Source: Marivita sp965656765 (GTDB lineage Bacteria > Pseudomonadota > Alphaproteobacteria > Rhodobacterales > Rhodobacteraceae). Taken from it: DNA of 64,000 bases. The DNA lies in contig NZ_CBFHLV010000010.1 in assembly GCF_965656765.1 (NCBI RefSeq), positions 1-64,000 on the forward strand, in the 5' to 3' direction. Numbering within the stretch: the stretch's first letter is position 1; each line of letters opens with the position of its first letter. Of the stretch, positions 1 through 8,610 are shown piece by piece. The position numbers and the translations under genes were made by a program. Below the pieces are notes generated by a model that was not told the DNA's origin, did not search any database, and saw only the letters and a list, made by a program, of their open reading frames with translations.

Positions 1-1
1 G

Positions 2-124
2 GATTGGGGTGTCGGACAGGTCCAATCGAATATCGGTGACAGAATCACGGTCAATTTCCGCGAAGTCGGCAAAGTGGTCATTGATGGATCACGCATCGGA
101 TTGGTTCCTGTCTTCGACGAGTAA
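2..124 (+). CDS. DUF3553 domain protein, C-terminal part (5' end outside window)
   Basis: The reading frame enters from the left edge and ends with TAA at 122-124, giving about 40 residues that begin DWGVGQVQSNIGDRITVNF and end in VPVFDE. The pattern of a tryptophan, the GQVQS turn and a short beta-rich core resembles the small DUF3553 family that I recall lying next to olsB in Rhodobacteraceae. The function of the family is unknown; the fold looks like a small SH3-like barrel, which is inference. The start codon is outside the window, so total length cannot be given. About 130 bp separate it from olsB. Confidence 0.7.
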   Translation, partial: DWGVGQVQSNIGDRITVNFREVGKVVIDGSRIGLVPVFDE

Positions 125-253
125 ACATCACAACCAAGAGTTGACAAAAGGTTAATTTTTACCGAGCAGGCGCAAGCTGGTGAATATTTGGACGCCGTTG
201 CGCGTCCCACAGGCGCGCAGTAGAGTGGCGATGAACGAGATCGGCCGCCACCC

Positions 254-1024
254 ATGTTGCAAAACGCGCCCCAATTTCAGGTGTCCCTGGCCCGGTCGGA
301 TCAAGATATCCGGGCGGCGCAACGGCTGAGATACGAGGTCTTTGTCGCCGAACTTGGCGGCGATGGCAAAGGGGTTGATCATACGCAGCGCTTAGAAACC
401 GATGCGTTTGATGCCTATGCCGACCACCTGTTGTTACGCGATTTGCGCCGCCCGGACAGAGAGAGGGATGGCGTGGTCGGCGTCTACCGGTTGATGAGAG
501 ACCAACACGCAGCGAAAGCCGGACGGTTCTATTCGTCCTTCGAATTCGATCTTTCTCCATTGCAAAACAAAAACTTAACGCTTTTGGAGTTGGGGCGATC
601 CTGCATTCACCCAAACAATCGTGGCGGGGCCGCGTTGATGGCCTTATGGCAGGGCTTGTCTGACTATGTCGCGCAACACGAAATTGATGTGCTTTTTGGT
701 ACGGCAAGTTTTCACGGCACCAACCAGACCGCATTGCGAAACGCGATTTCAAACCTGCATGCCGACTACCTTGCCCCGGAACATCTGCGGGTCACATCGC
801 GCATGTCCTGTGATCATACCATGCTGCCGAAAAATCAGATTGATCGTAAAGCGGCGATGCGAGACACGCCCGCGTTGATCAAATCCTATCTTAAGCTGGG
901 CGGCACAATCGGGCAGGGCGTGTTTGTCGATCATGCGTTCAACACAACCGATGTCTGCCTGATTTTGGAGATCGCAAAACTGTCACCGCGCGCTCTAACC
1001 CGCGCAAACCGGCCACAGCCATGA
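254..1024 (+). CDS. olsB: L-ornithine N(alpha)-acyltransferase OlsB
   Basis: OlsB moves a 3-hydroxyacyl chain from acyl carrier protein to the alpha-amino group of ornithine, the first step of ornithine-lipid synthesis, at the inner face of the cytoplasmic membrane. The 256-aa protein has the GNAT-like acyltransferase fold across residues 20-200, with an ELGRSCIHPNNRGG stretch that matches the conserved ELGRSCV region, and LFGTASFHGTN further on. The length is normal. Its TGA overlaps the ATG of olsA by 4 nt (ATGA), so the two are translationally coupled. Many bacteria induce ornithine lipids on phosphate limitation, but I see no convincing Pho box in the 130 bp upstream. Confidence 0.9.
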   Translation: MLQNAPQFQVSLARSDQDIRAAQRLRYEVFVAELGGDGKGVDHTQRLETDAFDAYADHLLLRDLRRPDRERDGVVGVYRLMRDQHAAKAGRFYSSFEFDLSPLQNKNLTLLELGRSCIHPNNRGGAALMALWQGLSDYVAQHEIDVLFGTASFHGTNQTALRNAISNLHADYLAPEHLRVTSRMSCDHTMLPKNQIDRKAAMRDTPALIKSYLKLGGTIGQGVFVDHAFNTTDVCLILEIAKLSPRALTRANRPQP

Positions 1025-1848
1025 GCCCGACCTGGGACAGCGACGAGCCCATCTCGGATCCACCGATCTCGGTGCTTGGATGGCTGCGCGTTGCACTGCG
1101 CGGAACCACGCTCGGTCTCGTGGTTTTCGGAGGTCTTTTCCTTTTGCTTCTTCTGCGTCTGTTCGAAAGGCCCATCTTTGGCGTGGATCGCCCCGTGACA
1201 CCTTACATTACCCAAGGCGTTTGTCGCACGGCGTTTGTCATAATGGGGCTGCCACTCTTGGCCCGGGGGCCGCGCATGAAAGTGCAGGGGGCTGTGGTCG
1301 CCAATCATAGCTCATGGCTCGATATATTTGCGCTGAACGCCCGCAAAAACGTCTATTTTGTCTCAAAATCCGAGGTTGCGTCATGGCCAGGAATCGGTTG
1401 GTTGGCCCGTGCGACCGGCACTGTGTTCATCCGGCGCGACCCGCGTGATGTGAAAAACCAGATCGCAGCGTTCGAAGAAAGGCTTCAGCACGGGCATCGC
1501 CTGTTGTTTTTCCCCGAAGGCACATCGTCTGACACATTACGGGTCTTGCCGTTCAAACCCACGTTGTTTGCGCCGTTCTTTTCAGACCGCCTTGTCCACG
1601 ACATGCACATTCAGCCTGTGACCGTGATCTACCATCCACCCGAAGGCGTCGATCCACGGTTCTACGGCTGGTGGGGAGACATGGGGTTCGGCGAACACCT
1701 GATCAAAGTGCTGGCCCAGCGACAACAAGGTAAGGTTGAGTTGGTCTATCATGCCCCGGTGCGTGTGGATGATTTCCCCAATCGGAAGTCACTGTCCAGC
1801 CATCTTGAAGATCAGGTGCGGTCGGCACATTCGCGACTGACCGGATAA
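1021..1848 (+). CDS. olsA: Lyso-ornithine lipid O-acyltransferase OlsA
   Basis: OlsA adds the second fatty acid to lyso-ornithine lipid, completing the lipid made by OlsB. The 275-aa protein has one hydrophobic segment at about residues 25-45, then the PlsC-type acyltransferase domain. The catalytic HX4D motif (NHSSWLD) places His96 and Asp101, and the FFPEGT block places Glu166 in the glycerophosphate-binding region. The gene starts inside the olsB stop codon. Its last about 146 bp are overlapped on the other strand by the reading frame of a small membrane protein, which is unusual. Family assignment is secure; specificity rests on the partnership with olsB. Confidence 0.9.
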   Translation: MSPTWDSDEPISDPPISVLGWLRVALRGTTLGLVVFGGLFLLLLLRLFERPIFGVDRPVTPYITQGVCRTAFVIMGLPLLARGPRMKVQGAVVANHSSWLDIFALNARKNVYFVSKSEVASWPGIGWLARATGTVFIRRDPRDVKNQIAAFEERLQHGHRLLFFPEGTSSDTLRVLPFKPTLFAPFFSDRLVHDMHIQPVTVIYHPPEGVDPRFYGWWGDMGFGEHLIKVLAQRQQGKVELVYHAPVRVDDFPNRKSLSSHLEDQVRSAHSRLTG

Positions 1849-2149
1849 CGCCCGTTCCAGCTGGGTACACGCCAAAGTGGCGCATCCGAAGGCGGCGGCA
1901 CAGTCCAATGATGCCAAAGCTCAGGAACCCGATCTGGATCAGAAACGCCCCAAGATTGAATGCGCCGATCAAGCTGATCAAAACCAGCGTGGCAGCGGTC
2001 AGTTGATTACAGCAATGCCATGGCCCGTTGCCGCATATGCGCCCGGTTTGCAAAAGCGCAAATCCCCCAACGTAAAGCACCGAACCCAGTACACCGCAAA
2101 GTTCCAGAATGTTTGGATATTGGCGCAGAAATTGAACGAGATCCGACAT
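1703..2149 (-). CDS. Small membrane protein, CBU_0592-like, with C-terminal extension into olsA
   Basis: The first 90 or so residues look like a compact bacterial membrane protein: an amphipathic start, then three hydrophobic segments at about residues 17-35, 50-65 and 68-85, ending in CRRLR. This resembles the CBU_0592-type family, whose members I recall as roughly 80-100 residues; function unknown. The 148-aa frame continues for about 55 further low-quality residues that are simply the antisense of the olsA 3' end. Either the usual stop has been lost and the tail is passenger, or the real product is the full form. The N-terminal two thirds are well supported; the tail is not. Confidence 0.6.
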   Translation of the reverse strand: MSDLVQFLRQYPNILELCGVLGSVLYVGGFALLQTGRICGNGPWHCCNQLTAATLVLISLIGAFNLGAFLIQIGFLSFGIIGLCRRLRMRHFGVYPAGTGVIRSVANVPTAPDLQDGWTVTSDWGNHPHAPGHDRPTQPYLVVAGPAL

Positions 2150-2628
2150 GTGCGGGCTCCGGGAAATAGACCCGATCCCGGTGTGTTACCGAAGATCGGG
2201 CCAATGGTAATCAAAAACGTATCAGACGCAGATGAGGGTAGCCCCTGATACAACCTTGGTGAAAAGACCGTTGGTAAGGATATGAAACCCATTACCATTC
2301 TGCAGAACAAACCCGGATGAATGCCGGACCAACCAATCTGGGAATTTAATGTCGGTTGAACGTGCTACAGAGAACGATCCTTTCTCAATCTTTCTACAAG
2401 TGACCTTAAGTAAGTGCAGGTCTGGAATACCTGACCTTTGCCCATTTCGACTGTGAATTGAGTGTGAAAACCAGATGTACGAACGCCAAGCCTGCCGTTC
2501 TTATGTCTGGCGCAGGCGAAAACGCATCAGGTAACAGCAATGCAAAACGGCGCAAAGTTTCCCTCGCGCCGTTTAAAAGTTCCGAGATGCCATACACCTA
2601 CGGGATGATCCTCATGTCGTCAAAGGCG
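2150..2628. other. Intergenic stretch between the small membrane protein gene and gyrA
   Basis: No reading frame here resembles a known protein. The candidates of 60-110 residues lack family-like sequence. The only clear structure is the 9-bp GC-rich hairpin at 2545-2574, about 55 bp past the gyrA stop codon. The left part must hold the promoter of the minus-strand membrane protein gene, but I cannot pick a convincing promoter. Confidence 0.6.
2545..2574 (-). terminator. Putative gyrA terminator hairpin
   Basis: AAACGGCGC at 2545-2553 pairs perfectly with GCGCCGTTT at 2566-2574 around a 12-nt loop. Read on the minus strand the stem ends in four T residues and lies about 55 nt after the gyrA stop. 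The T-run is short, so termination strength is uncertain. Confidence 0.55.
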
Positions 2629-5367
2629 TCAACTTTCCTCGGCTGCCTCATCCTCATCGCCCTGATCAGCAATCCAGGCGACCGAAACAACAAATTCGTC
2701 TGCGCCCGTGTTGAAGACCTTAACGCCGCCTGCACTTCGCGACCGGAACGAAATGCCATCCACGGGTACCCGGATCGACTGACCCTTTGAGGTGGCAAGC
2801 ATGATCTGGTCGTCCATATCAACCGGGAAGGAGGCCACAATCGCGCCGCCACGCATCGCCTTGTCAATGGCCTGCACGCCTTGGCCACCACGGCCGCGAA
2901 CCGGGTAATCATGTGACGATGACAGTTTGCCGGCACCTTTGGCGGTGATCGTCAGGATCAGATTTTCTGCAGCCGACATCTCGGCATAGCGTTCTTGAGT
3001 GATCGAACCGGGTGCTGCTGTGTCCTCGTCATCTTCGATCTCGGTATCATCGGCCAAACCCGCCACAGCGCGGCGCATCTTGAGATACGCGGCCCGTTCG
3101 GCAGGATCAGCCTCAAAGTGGCGGATCACAGCCATGCTAACGACACGATCCCCATTGTTAAGACGGATGCCTCGGACGCCAGTCGATTTGCGGCCTTTGA
3201 AGACTCGTACAGCGGTTGTCGGGAACCGAATAGCGCGGCCCGCATTGGTGACCAGCATCACGTCATCATCCTCTGACGCGATCCGCGCGTTCACCAGTTC
3301 CACACCTTCGGGCAAATCCATCGCAATCTTGCCGTTCCGCATCACGTTGGTGAAATCCGACAATGCGTTCCGGCGCACGTCACCGGCGCTCGTGGCAAAG
3401 ATGATTTGCAAATCGTCCCAGTGCTTTTCGTCCCGGTCCACCGGCATGATTGCCGCGATCGAGACGCCTGTTGGAATCGGCAGGATATTCACAATCGCCT
3501 TACCCTTGGCGGTCCGTCCACCTTGTGGCAGACGCCATGTCTTGAGCTTGTAGACCATCCCTTCGGTCGTAAAGAACAACAGCTGCGTGTGAGTATTCGC
3601 GACGAACAACGTGGTCACCACGTCGTCATCCTTGGTCGCCATACCAGACAGACCTTTGCCGCCGCGTTTCTGGGCTCGGAAATCGGCCAGCGGCGTGCGC
3701 TTGATCCAGCCCGATTGAGTCACGGTGACCACCATGTCCTCACGCTCGATCAGGTCTTCGTCTTCCATGTCGCCCGACCAGTCGACAATCTCGGTCCGGC
3801 GCGGCACAGCGAACAGGTCGCGCACCTCTTTCAATTCATCCGAGATGATCGCCATGATCCGTTCGCGCGACCCTAGGATCTCAAGGTATTCGCGGATTTT
3901 TCCGGCCAGCTCTTCCAACTCGTCGGTGACTTCTTTGACACCGATCTGTGTCAAACGCTGCAAGCGCAGTTCCAGAATAGCCCGCGCCTGAACTTCTGAC
4001 AGGTTGTAGGTGCCATCATCATTCGCCGTGTGGGTCGGATCATCGATCAAGGCGATATACGGAAGGATGTCCTTTGCCGGCCAACGCCGCGTCATCAACC
4101 GTTCGCGCGCCTCGGCAGCATCGGCAGAGGATCGGATCGTGGCGACAACTTCGTCGATATTGGTGACAGCCACCGCCAATCCGCACAACACATGGCTGCG
4201 CTCACGCGCCTTGCGCAGCAAATGCGCCGTTCGACGCGCCACCACGTCTTCACGAAAGTCGATGAACGCGGTCAAGAAACGGCGCAGCGTCAGCTGTTCG
4301 GGTCGACCGCCATTCAACGCCAACATGTTACAGCCGAACGAGGTCTGCATTGGGGTGAACCGGAAGAGCTGGTTCAACACCACCTCTGCCGTTGCATCAC
4401 GCTTCAGTTCGACCACGACACGCACACCATTGCGGTCAGATTCGTCCTGAACGTGCGAAATCCCTTCGATTCGCTTTTCACGGGCCGCTTCGGCGATCCG
4501 TTCGATCATTGTGGCTTTGTTGACCTGATAGGGAATCTCGTCAATGACGATGGCCCAACGGTCTTTCCGAATTTCCTCGACCCGCGTTTTGGACCGGATG
4601 ACAACCGAGCCACGGCCTTCAAGATACGCTTTGCGCGCACCTGACCGTCCAAGCATGATACCGCCCGTCGGAAAGTCAGGGCCAGGCACGTAGTCGATCA
4701 ACTGTTCAGAACTCAGATCCGGCTCTTCGATCAGGGCCAGACAAGCATCCACGACCTCACCAAGGTTGTGCGGCGGAATGTTCGTCGCCATACCAACAGC
4801 GATACCACCGGCGCCATTGACCAGCATGTTCGGGAAGCGCGCGGGCAGAACCGTTGGTTCACGGTCCTTACCGTCGTAGTTGTCTTGGAAATCAACTGTT
4901 TCCTTGTCGATATCCGCCAACAAATAGGCCGCAGGTTTGTCCATCCGCACTTCGGTATAGCGCATGGCTGCCGCGTTATCGCCGTCCATGGAACCGAAAT
5001 TGCCCTGACCATCCAGCAGCGGCAGCGACATCGAGAAATCCTGCGCCATCCGGACAAGCGCGTCATAGATCGCGCTATCGCCGTGCGGGTGGTATTTCCC
5101 CATAACATCGCCCACGGGACGCGCCGATTTGCGGTACGGCTTGTCGTGGCCATTGTTGCTTTCGTGCATCGCATACAGGATGCGACGGTGCACAGGTTTC
5201 AGACCATCACGCAGATCCGGGATCGCACGGCTTACAATCACGCTCATCGCGTAATCGAGGTACGACGTCTTCATCTCATCAGTGATTGACACCTGTGGCC
5301 CGTCATATTTGGGGCGCTCGGGCGGCATATCTTCTGCGTTTTCAGGAGTTTCTGGCGTGTCGCTCAC
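2629..5367 (-). CDS. gyrA: DNA gyrase subunit A
   Basis: GyrA forms the breakage-reunion half of the A2B2 gyrase that introduces negative supercoils. The 912-aa protein begins with the topoisomerase IV/GyrA core: AIPDLRDGLKPVHRRILYAM at about residues 48-67, and the catalytic tyrosine Tyr137 in AAAMRYTEV. The beta-pinwheel DNA-wrapping domain follows, with a GyrA box QKRGGKG, which separates gyrase from ParC. An acidic insertion, TEIEDDEDTAAPG, sits in the C-terminal domain, and the tail is acidic. In the quinolone-resistance region, Ser98 and Asp102 correspond to E. coli Ser83 and Asp87 and are the sensitive residues. It is apparently monocistronic, divergent from usg. Confidence 0.97.
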   Translation of the reverse strand: MSDTPETPENAEDMPPERPKYDGPQVSITDEMKTSYLDYAMSVIVSRAIPDLRDGLKPVHRRILYAMHESNNGHDKPYRKSARPVGDVMGKYHPHGDSAIYDALVRMAQDFSMSLPLLDGQGNFGSMDGDNAAAMRYTEVRMDKPAAYLLADIDKETVDFQDNYDGKDREPTVLPARFPNMLVNGAGGIAVGMATNIPPHNLGEVVDACLALIEEPDLSSEQLIDYVPGPDFPTGGIMLGRSGARKAYLEGRGSVVIRSKTRVEEIRKDRWAIVIDEIPYQVNKATMIERIAEAAREKRIEGISHVQDESDRNGVRVVVELKRDATAEVVLNQLFRFTPMQTSFGCNMLALNGGRPEQLTLRRFLTAFIDFREDVVARRTAHLLRKARERSHVLCGLAVAVTNIDEVVATIRSSADAAEARERLMTRRWPAKDILPYIALIDDPTHTANDDGTYNLSEVQARAILELRLQRLTQIGVKEVTDELEELAGKIREYLEILGSRERIMAIISDELKEVRDLFAVPRRTEIVDWSGDMEDEDLIEREDMVVTVTQSGWIKRTPLADFRAQKRGGKGLSGMATKDDDVVTTLFVANTHTQLLFFTTEGMVYKLKTWRLPQGGRTAKGKAIVNILPIPTGVSIAAIMPVDRDEKHWDDLQIIFATSAGDVRRNALSDFTNVMRNGKIAMDLPEGVELVNARIASEDDDVMLVTNAGRAIRFPTTAVRVFKGRKSTGVRGIRLNNGDRVVSMAVIRHFEADPAERAAYLKMRRAVAGLADDTEIEDDEDTAAPGSITQERYAEMSAAENLILTITAKGAGKLSSSHDYPVRGRGGQGVQAIDKAMRGGAIVASFPVDMDDQIMLATSKGQSIRVPVDGISFRSRSAGGVKVFNTGADEFVVSVAWIADQGDEDEAAEES

Positions 5368-5571
5368 GTGGATAGCCTGCTGTCTGTATTTCTATATTTT
5401 GTTAAGGGTCTGTATATCAGAGACAGGATGTAGCGTGCAATCCACTTGACCAATTTAGTAGCAGGGTCGCTTTGGCACTCAGCGCCGAATGTGGCTAACA
5501 CACTGTTTTTGTTGCAAGTAAACGAATCCATGGCAAACTTGCGCGTACAATAAAAAACGAATGAGGTTTGC

Positions 5572-5844
5572 ATGTCCCAGATGAGTGAAACCGAGTTGAT
5601 GTTGCGCGGCTATGGCTTGACCACGGCACAGCTCTATTACCGCATGCCGGATTACCAGAATGTGCTGAACACCTTTGTCTGGCAAGAATACGATCTTGCG
5701 CCGGATCACCCCAAGCTGTTCGAGTTCATCGAGTTTTGGCAGGACAGCATCGAAGGCCCGCTGCATTCTGTGCAATACACACACCGCAAATTGCTGTCGT
5801 CTGGCGAATGGCAGCAGCTCGTTGGGGAATTCACGGTCCACTAG
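5572..5844 (+). CDS. usg: Usg-family protein
   Basis: This 90-aa protein matches the small Usg family of alphaproteobacteria: MLRGYGLTTAQLYYRMPDYQ followed by FVWQEYDLAPDHPKLFEFIEFWQ and an IEGPLHSVQ block. The family is named from an ORF near trpF in Caulobacter; its biochemical role is not established, and an old database label as aspartate-semialdehyde dehydrogenase is not supported by length or motifs. It is cytosolic, with no signal peptide or membrane segment. It is divergent from gyrA across about 200 bp and is followed by a hairpin that may terminate it. Confidence 0.85.
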   Translation: MSQMSETELMLRGYGLTTAQLYYRMPDYQNVLNTFVWQEYDLAPDHPKLFEFIEFWQDSIEGPLHSVQYTHRKLLSSGEWQQLVGEFTVH

Positions 5845-5853
5845 AAAACGTCC

Positions 5854-5880
5854 TCCTCGGGCTTTATCCGAGGACTTCTT
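5854..5880 (+). terminator. Putative terminator after usg
   Basis: TCCTCGG at 5854-5860 pairs with CCGAGGA at 5868-5874 around a 7-nt loop, followed by CTTCTT. It sits 10 nt past the usg stop codon, between convergent genes. The T-run is interrupted, so strength is uncertain. Confidence 0.6.
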
Positions 5881-5929
5881 GACGCAACTCTCTTTGGGTC
5901 GGGCCCGAAGATGACGCTGGCTGGCTGCG

Positions 5930-7402
5930 TTAAACCCCGTAAATCTCTCCAAACTTGGCCTCGAGATAGGCCAGAAGCGGCCCTTCGTTTGGCGCAAAGC
6001 CGCAGGCCCGCTCAATGACCTCGCGCGGCTCATAAAGCCCGCCATGACGTTGCAGATTGTCCCGCAACCATCCAGTTGCCGCAGACGTATCTCCCGCCGC
6101 CAATTGCGCATCCAGATCCGGCACCGCCGCGCGCAATGCCTCGTGCAAACAGCCCGCATAGACATTGCCCAGCGAATAGGTGGCAAAATAGCCAAACAAT
6201 CCGACCGACCAGTGCACATCTTGCAAGACGCCGTTCGACGCTTTGTCGACCGCATACCCAAAATCAGCTTCGAACCGGGTGTTCCACGCCTCTTCCAGAT
6301 CCGCCACGTCCAGCGTCCCGGCGATCAATTGCCGCTCCAGATCAAAGCGCAACAGAACATGCAGATTGTACTGCACCTCATCGGACTCAGTACGAATGTA
6401 GCCGCGATTAACCCGGTTCACTGTGCCATAAAACGCGTCCGGATCGTCAATGCCGAACGCCCCAAATGCATCGACCATCTGCCCATGCAGCCAGCCGGTA
6501 AAGGCACGCGACCGGCCCAGTTGGTTCTCGTAAATCCGGCTTTGGCTTTCATGCACACTCATCGATACGCCACGCCCCAGCGGCGTCAGCAGATAGGCCT
6601 GATCAATATTCTGCTCATATGCAGCATGACCAACCTCGTGGATGGTCGAATAGATGCAATTGAATGGATCAGCCGGATTGGTCCGCGTGGTGATCCGCAC
6701 GTCATTGCCTGACCCAGAGCTGAACGGATGCACCGCTTTATCCACACGGCCACGGCTCATGTCATAACCAAAGATCTTGGCGATTTGGCGTGACAGCTTC
6801 ATCTGTGCGGATTCGTCGAACGTGCCCGTCAATTCAGCCGGGGCAGACGCGCCCAAAACCTTATCACGCAGGTCGACCAACCTTGGCCGCAGTGCCCCAA
6901 ACATCGCATCCAGATCCGCCGCGGTGGCTCCGGGTTCGTAATCCTGCAACAGCGCATCATATGGATCACCGCCATCGGCTAAAGCAGCACCTTCCTGACG
7001 ACGCAGGTCCAACACACGCCCCAAGGTCGGGGCAAAGGCCGCAAAATCGTCATTTGCGCGCGCTTCGGCCCAGACGCCTTGGGCCACAGATGTAGTGCGC
7101 GCCAGTTCTGCCGCCAGATCGCCAGGCACTTTCGACGCCCGTTCAAAGCTGCGGCGGATGTGGCGCAGATGCGCCTTGGCTTCGGTGTCCTTGGCCTCTG
7201 CTGCCTCAAGCCACTCACCCACACGCGGGTCCATGCGACGGGCGTGCAAGACACCCTCCATCGCACCCATTTCCTCGCCGCGCTGTGCCGCCGCGCCGCG
7301 CGGCATGGTGGTTTCCTGGTCCCAGCCCAATCGCCCGGCAATCTGTCCCAGCGCTTCGGTTTCGCGCGTAAACGCCATCAGGTCGTCATATGCCGTGCTC
7401 AT
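5930..7402 (-). CDS. M32-family metallocarboxypeptidase
   Basis: The enzyme removes C-terminal residues from peptides with a single metal ion, in the cytosol. The 490-aa length is typical of the M32 (Taq/Pfu carboxypeptidase) family. The HEVGH zinc motif places His255, Glu256 and His259; DVRITTR, HESQSR and GYIRTESDE further along are the other M32 signature blocks. A longer frame extends upstream but is the antisense-phase tail of ctaA; I chose the ATG at 7402 because it gives MSTAYDDLMAFTRE and overlaps the ctaA stop by 4 nt. Translation coupling with ctaA is therefore likely, although there is no obvious functional link. Confidence 0.92.
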   Translation of the reverse strand: MSTAYDDLMAFTRETEALGQIAGRLGWDQETTMPRGAAAQRGEEMGAMEGVLHARRMDPRVGEWLEAAEAKDTEAKAHLRHIRRSFERASKVPGDLAAELARTTSVAQGVWAEARANDDFAAFAPTLGRVLDLRRQEGAALADGGDPYDALLQDYEPGATAADLDAMFGALRPRLVDLRDKVLGASAPAELTGTFDESAQMKLSRQIAKIFGYDMSRGRVDKAVHPFSSGSGNDVRITTRTNPADPFNCIYSTIHEVGHAAYEQNIDQAYLLTPLGRGVSMSVHESQSRIYENQLGRSRAFTGWLHGQMVDAFGAFGIDDPDAFYGTVNRVNRGYIRTESDEVQYNLHVLLRFDLERQLIAGTLDVADLEEAWNTRFEADFGYAVDKASNGVLQDVHWSVGLFGYFATYSLGNVYAGCLHEALRAAVPDLDAQLAAGDTSAATGWLRDNLQRHGGLYEPREVIERACGFAPNEGPLLAYLEAKFGEIYGV

Positions 7403-8547
7403 GTGGTCGCTCCTCGGATGGATTGTTGGGCCGGATACTGGGCTCCGAACCTTGCCCGCAGGATCAGCACCCACAGGAGGACGGCACCAATCTGGTGCGT
7501 GATCGCGATCTGCCATGGCGCCATATAAAGCACGGTCACAATGCCAAGCGCCATCTGAACCCACAACATGGCGAACACTGCGTTGAACCGGAATCGCGTG
7601 TCCGTGTTGGGCGACTTGCGCGCCCGCAGCCAAACGACGATGCCGAACGCCAGCAGCAGATAGCCCGCAATCCGGTGCATGAACTGCACAAGGCCGGCGT
7701 TTTCAAAGAAATTACGCCACACCGGGTCAAGCTCGAACGGGAAGGGCGGCAGGAACGCGCCCGCCATCAAGGGCCAATCGTTGTAGGTCCGGCCCGCATC
7801 AATCCCGGCCACCAGCGCACCCAGCAGGATTTGCAAAAACGTGAAATGCAAAAGCCCGGTACTCAGGCCGTATAGCTTGCCCTCTCGGGACCGGCGCGCC
7901 TGCATCAAATCCCGCTCTTCGCGGCCCAGCTCGAACGTGTACCAAGCGATAAAGCCCAGGATCACAAAGGCCAGACCCAGATGTGTTGCAAGACGATATG
8001 ACGCCACATCCAACATCGTTCCGGTAAGGCCAGACGCCACCATCCACCAGCCAATGGCACCCTGAATGCCACCAAGCACGCCGATGAAGAACAACCGACC
8101 CGTCCAGCCAGTCGGGATCTTGCGCGTCAGCAGAAAGCCGAAAAAGCCCAGCGCCCAGACAAGTCCAATAACCCGGCCCAATTGCCTATGGCCCCATTCC
8201 CACCAGTAGATAAACTGGAACTCGGACATGCTCATGCCTTTGTTCTGCAACTGGTATTCCGGGATTGCGCGATAAAGATCGAACTCTCGCTGCCAATCTT
8301 CGGCGTTCATCGGAGGCAAAGCTCCGGTCAAAGGACGCCATTCGGTGATCGACAATCCGCTATCGGTCAACCGGGTCAAGCCGCCGACGGCTATCATCAC
8401 CATGACCAGCGCAAACAATACCATGAGCCAGATACGGATCGCACCCCGCGCCCCGCGTTTTCCAGCGTCAATCATCCCGCCCTTTGGAGCCTCGGTCCGC
8501 GGTGTCTCTGCACCGACCTCTTCAAAGATGCTGCGTTTACTGCTCAT
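7399..8547 (-). CDS. ctaA: Heme A synthase (COX15/CtaA)
   Basis: CtaA oxidises the C8 methyl of heme O to the formyl group of heme A, the cofactor of aa3-type cytochrome oxidases, in the cytoplasmic membrane. The 382-aa protein shows about eight membrane segments and the paired conserved histidines expected for heme ligation, in HRQLGRVIGLVW, THLGLAF, HRIAGYLLL and THQIGAVLLW. Length and motifs fit the alphaproteobacterial COX15 type rather than the shorter Bacillus form. Its stop overlaps the carboxypeptidase start. No cytochrome oxidase genes lie in the window, so its partners must be elsewhere. Confidence 0.95.
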   Translation of the reverse strand: MSSKRSIFEEVGAETPRTEAPKGGMIDAGKRGARGAIRIWLMVLFALVMVMIAVGGLTRLTDSGLSITEWRPLTGALPPMNAEDWQREFDLYRAIPEYQLQNKGMSMSEFQFIYWWEWGHRQLGRVIGLVWALGFFGFLLTRKIPTGWTGRLFFIGVLGGIQGAIGWWMVASGLTGTMLDVASYRLATHLGLAFVILGFIAWYTFELGREERDLMQARRSREGKLYGLSTGLLHFTFLQILLGALVAGIDAGRTYNDWPLMAGAFLPPFPFELDPVWRNFFENAGLVQFMHRIAGYLLLAFGIVVWLRARKSPNTDTRFRFNAVFAMLWVQMALGIVTVLYMAPWQIAITHQIGAVLLWVLILRARFGAQYPAQQSIRGATT

Positions 8548-8610
8548 TCACGGGGTCTCCTTCTTGGCCGAAAGACTAGGCTTGGGGCAGGGTCGCTTCA
8601 AGGCGTGGGT

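Noticed and set aside
125..253. Pho box upstream of olsB
   Set aside because: No pair of CTGTCAT-like repeats with the right spacing was found, although ornithine lipids are often phosphate-regulated.
2406..2790. Short frames of 63 and 110 aa in the gap before gyrA
   Set aside because: No ribosome binding site or family-like sequence; one runs into gyrA in antisense.
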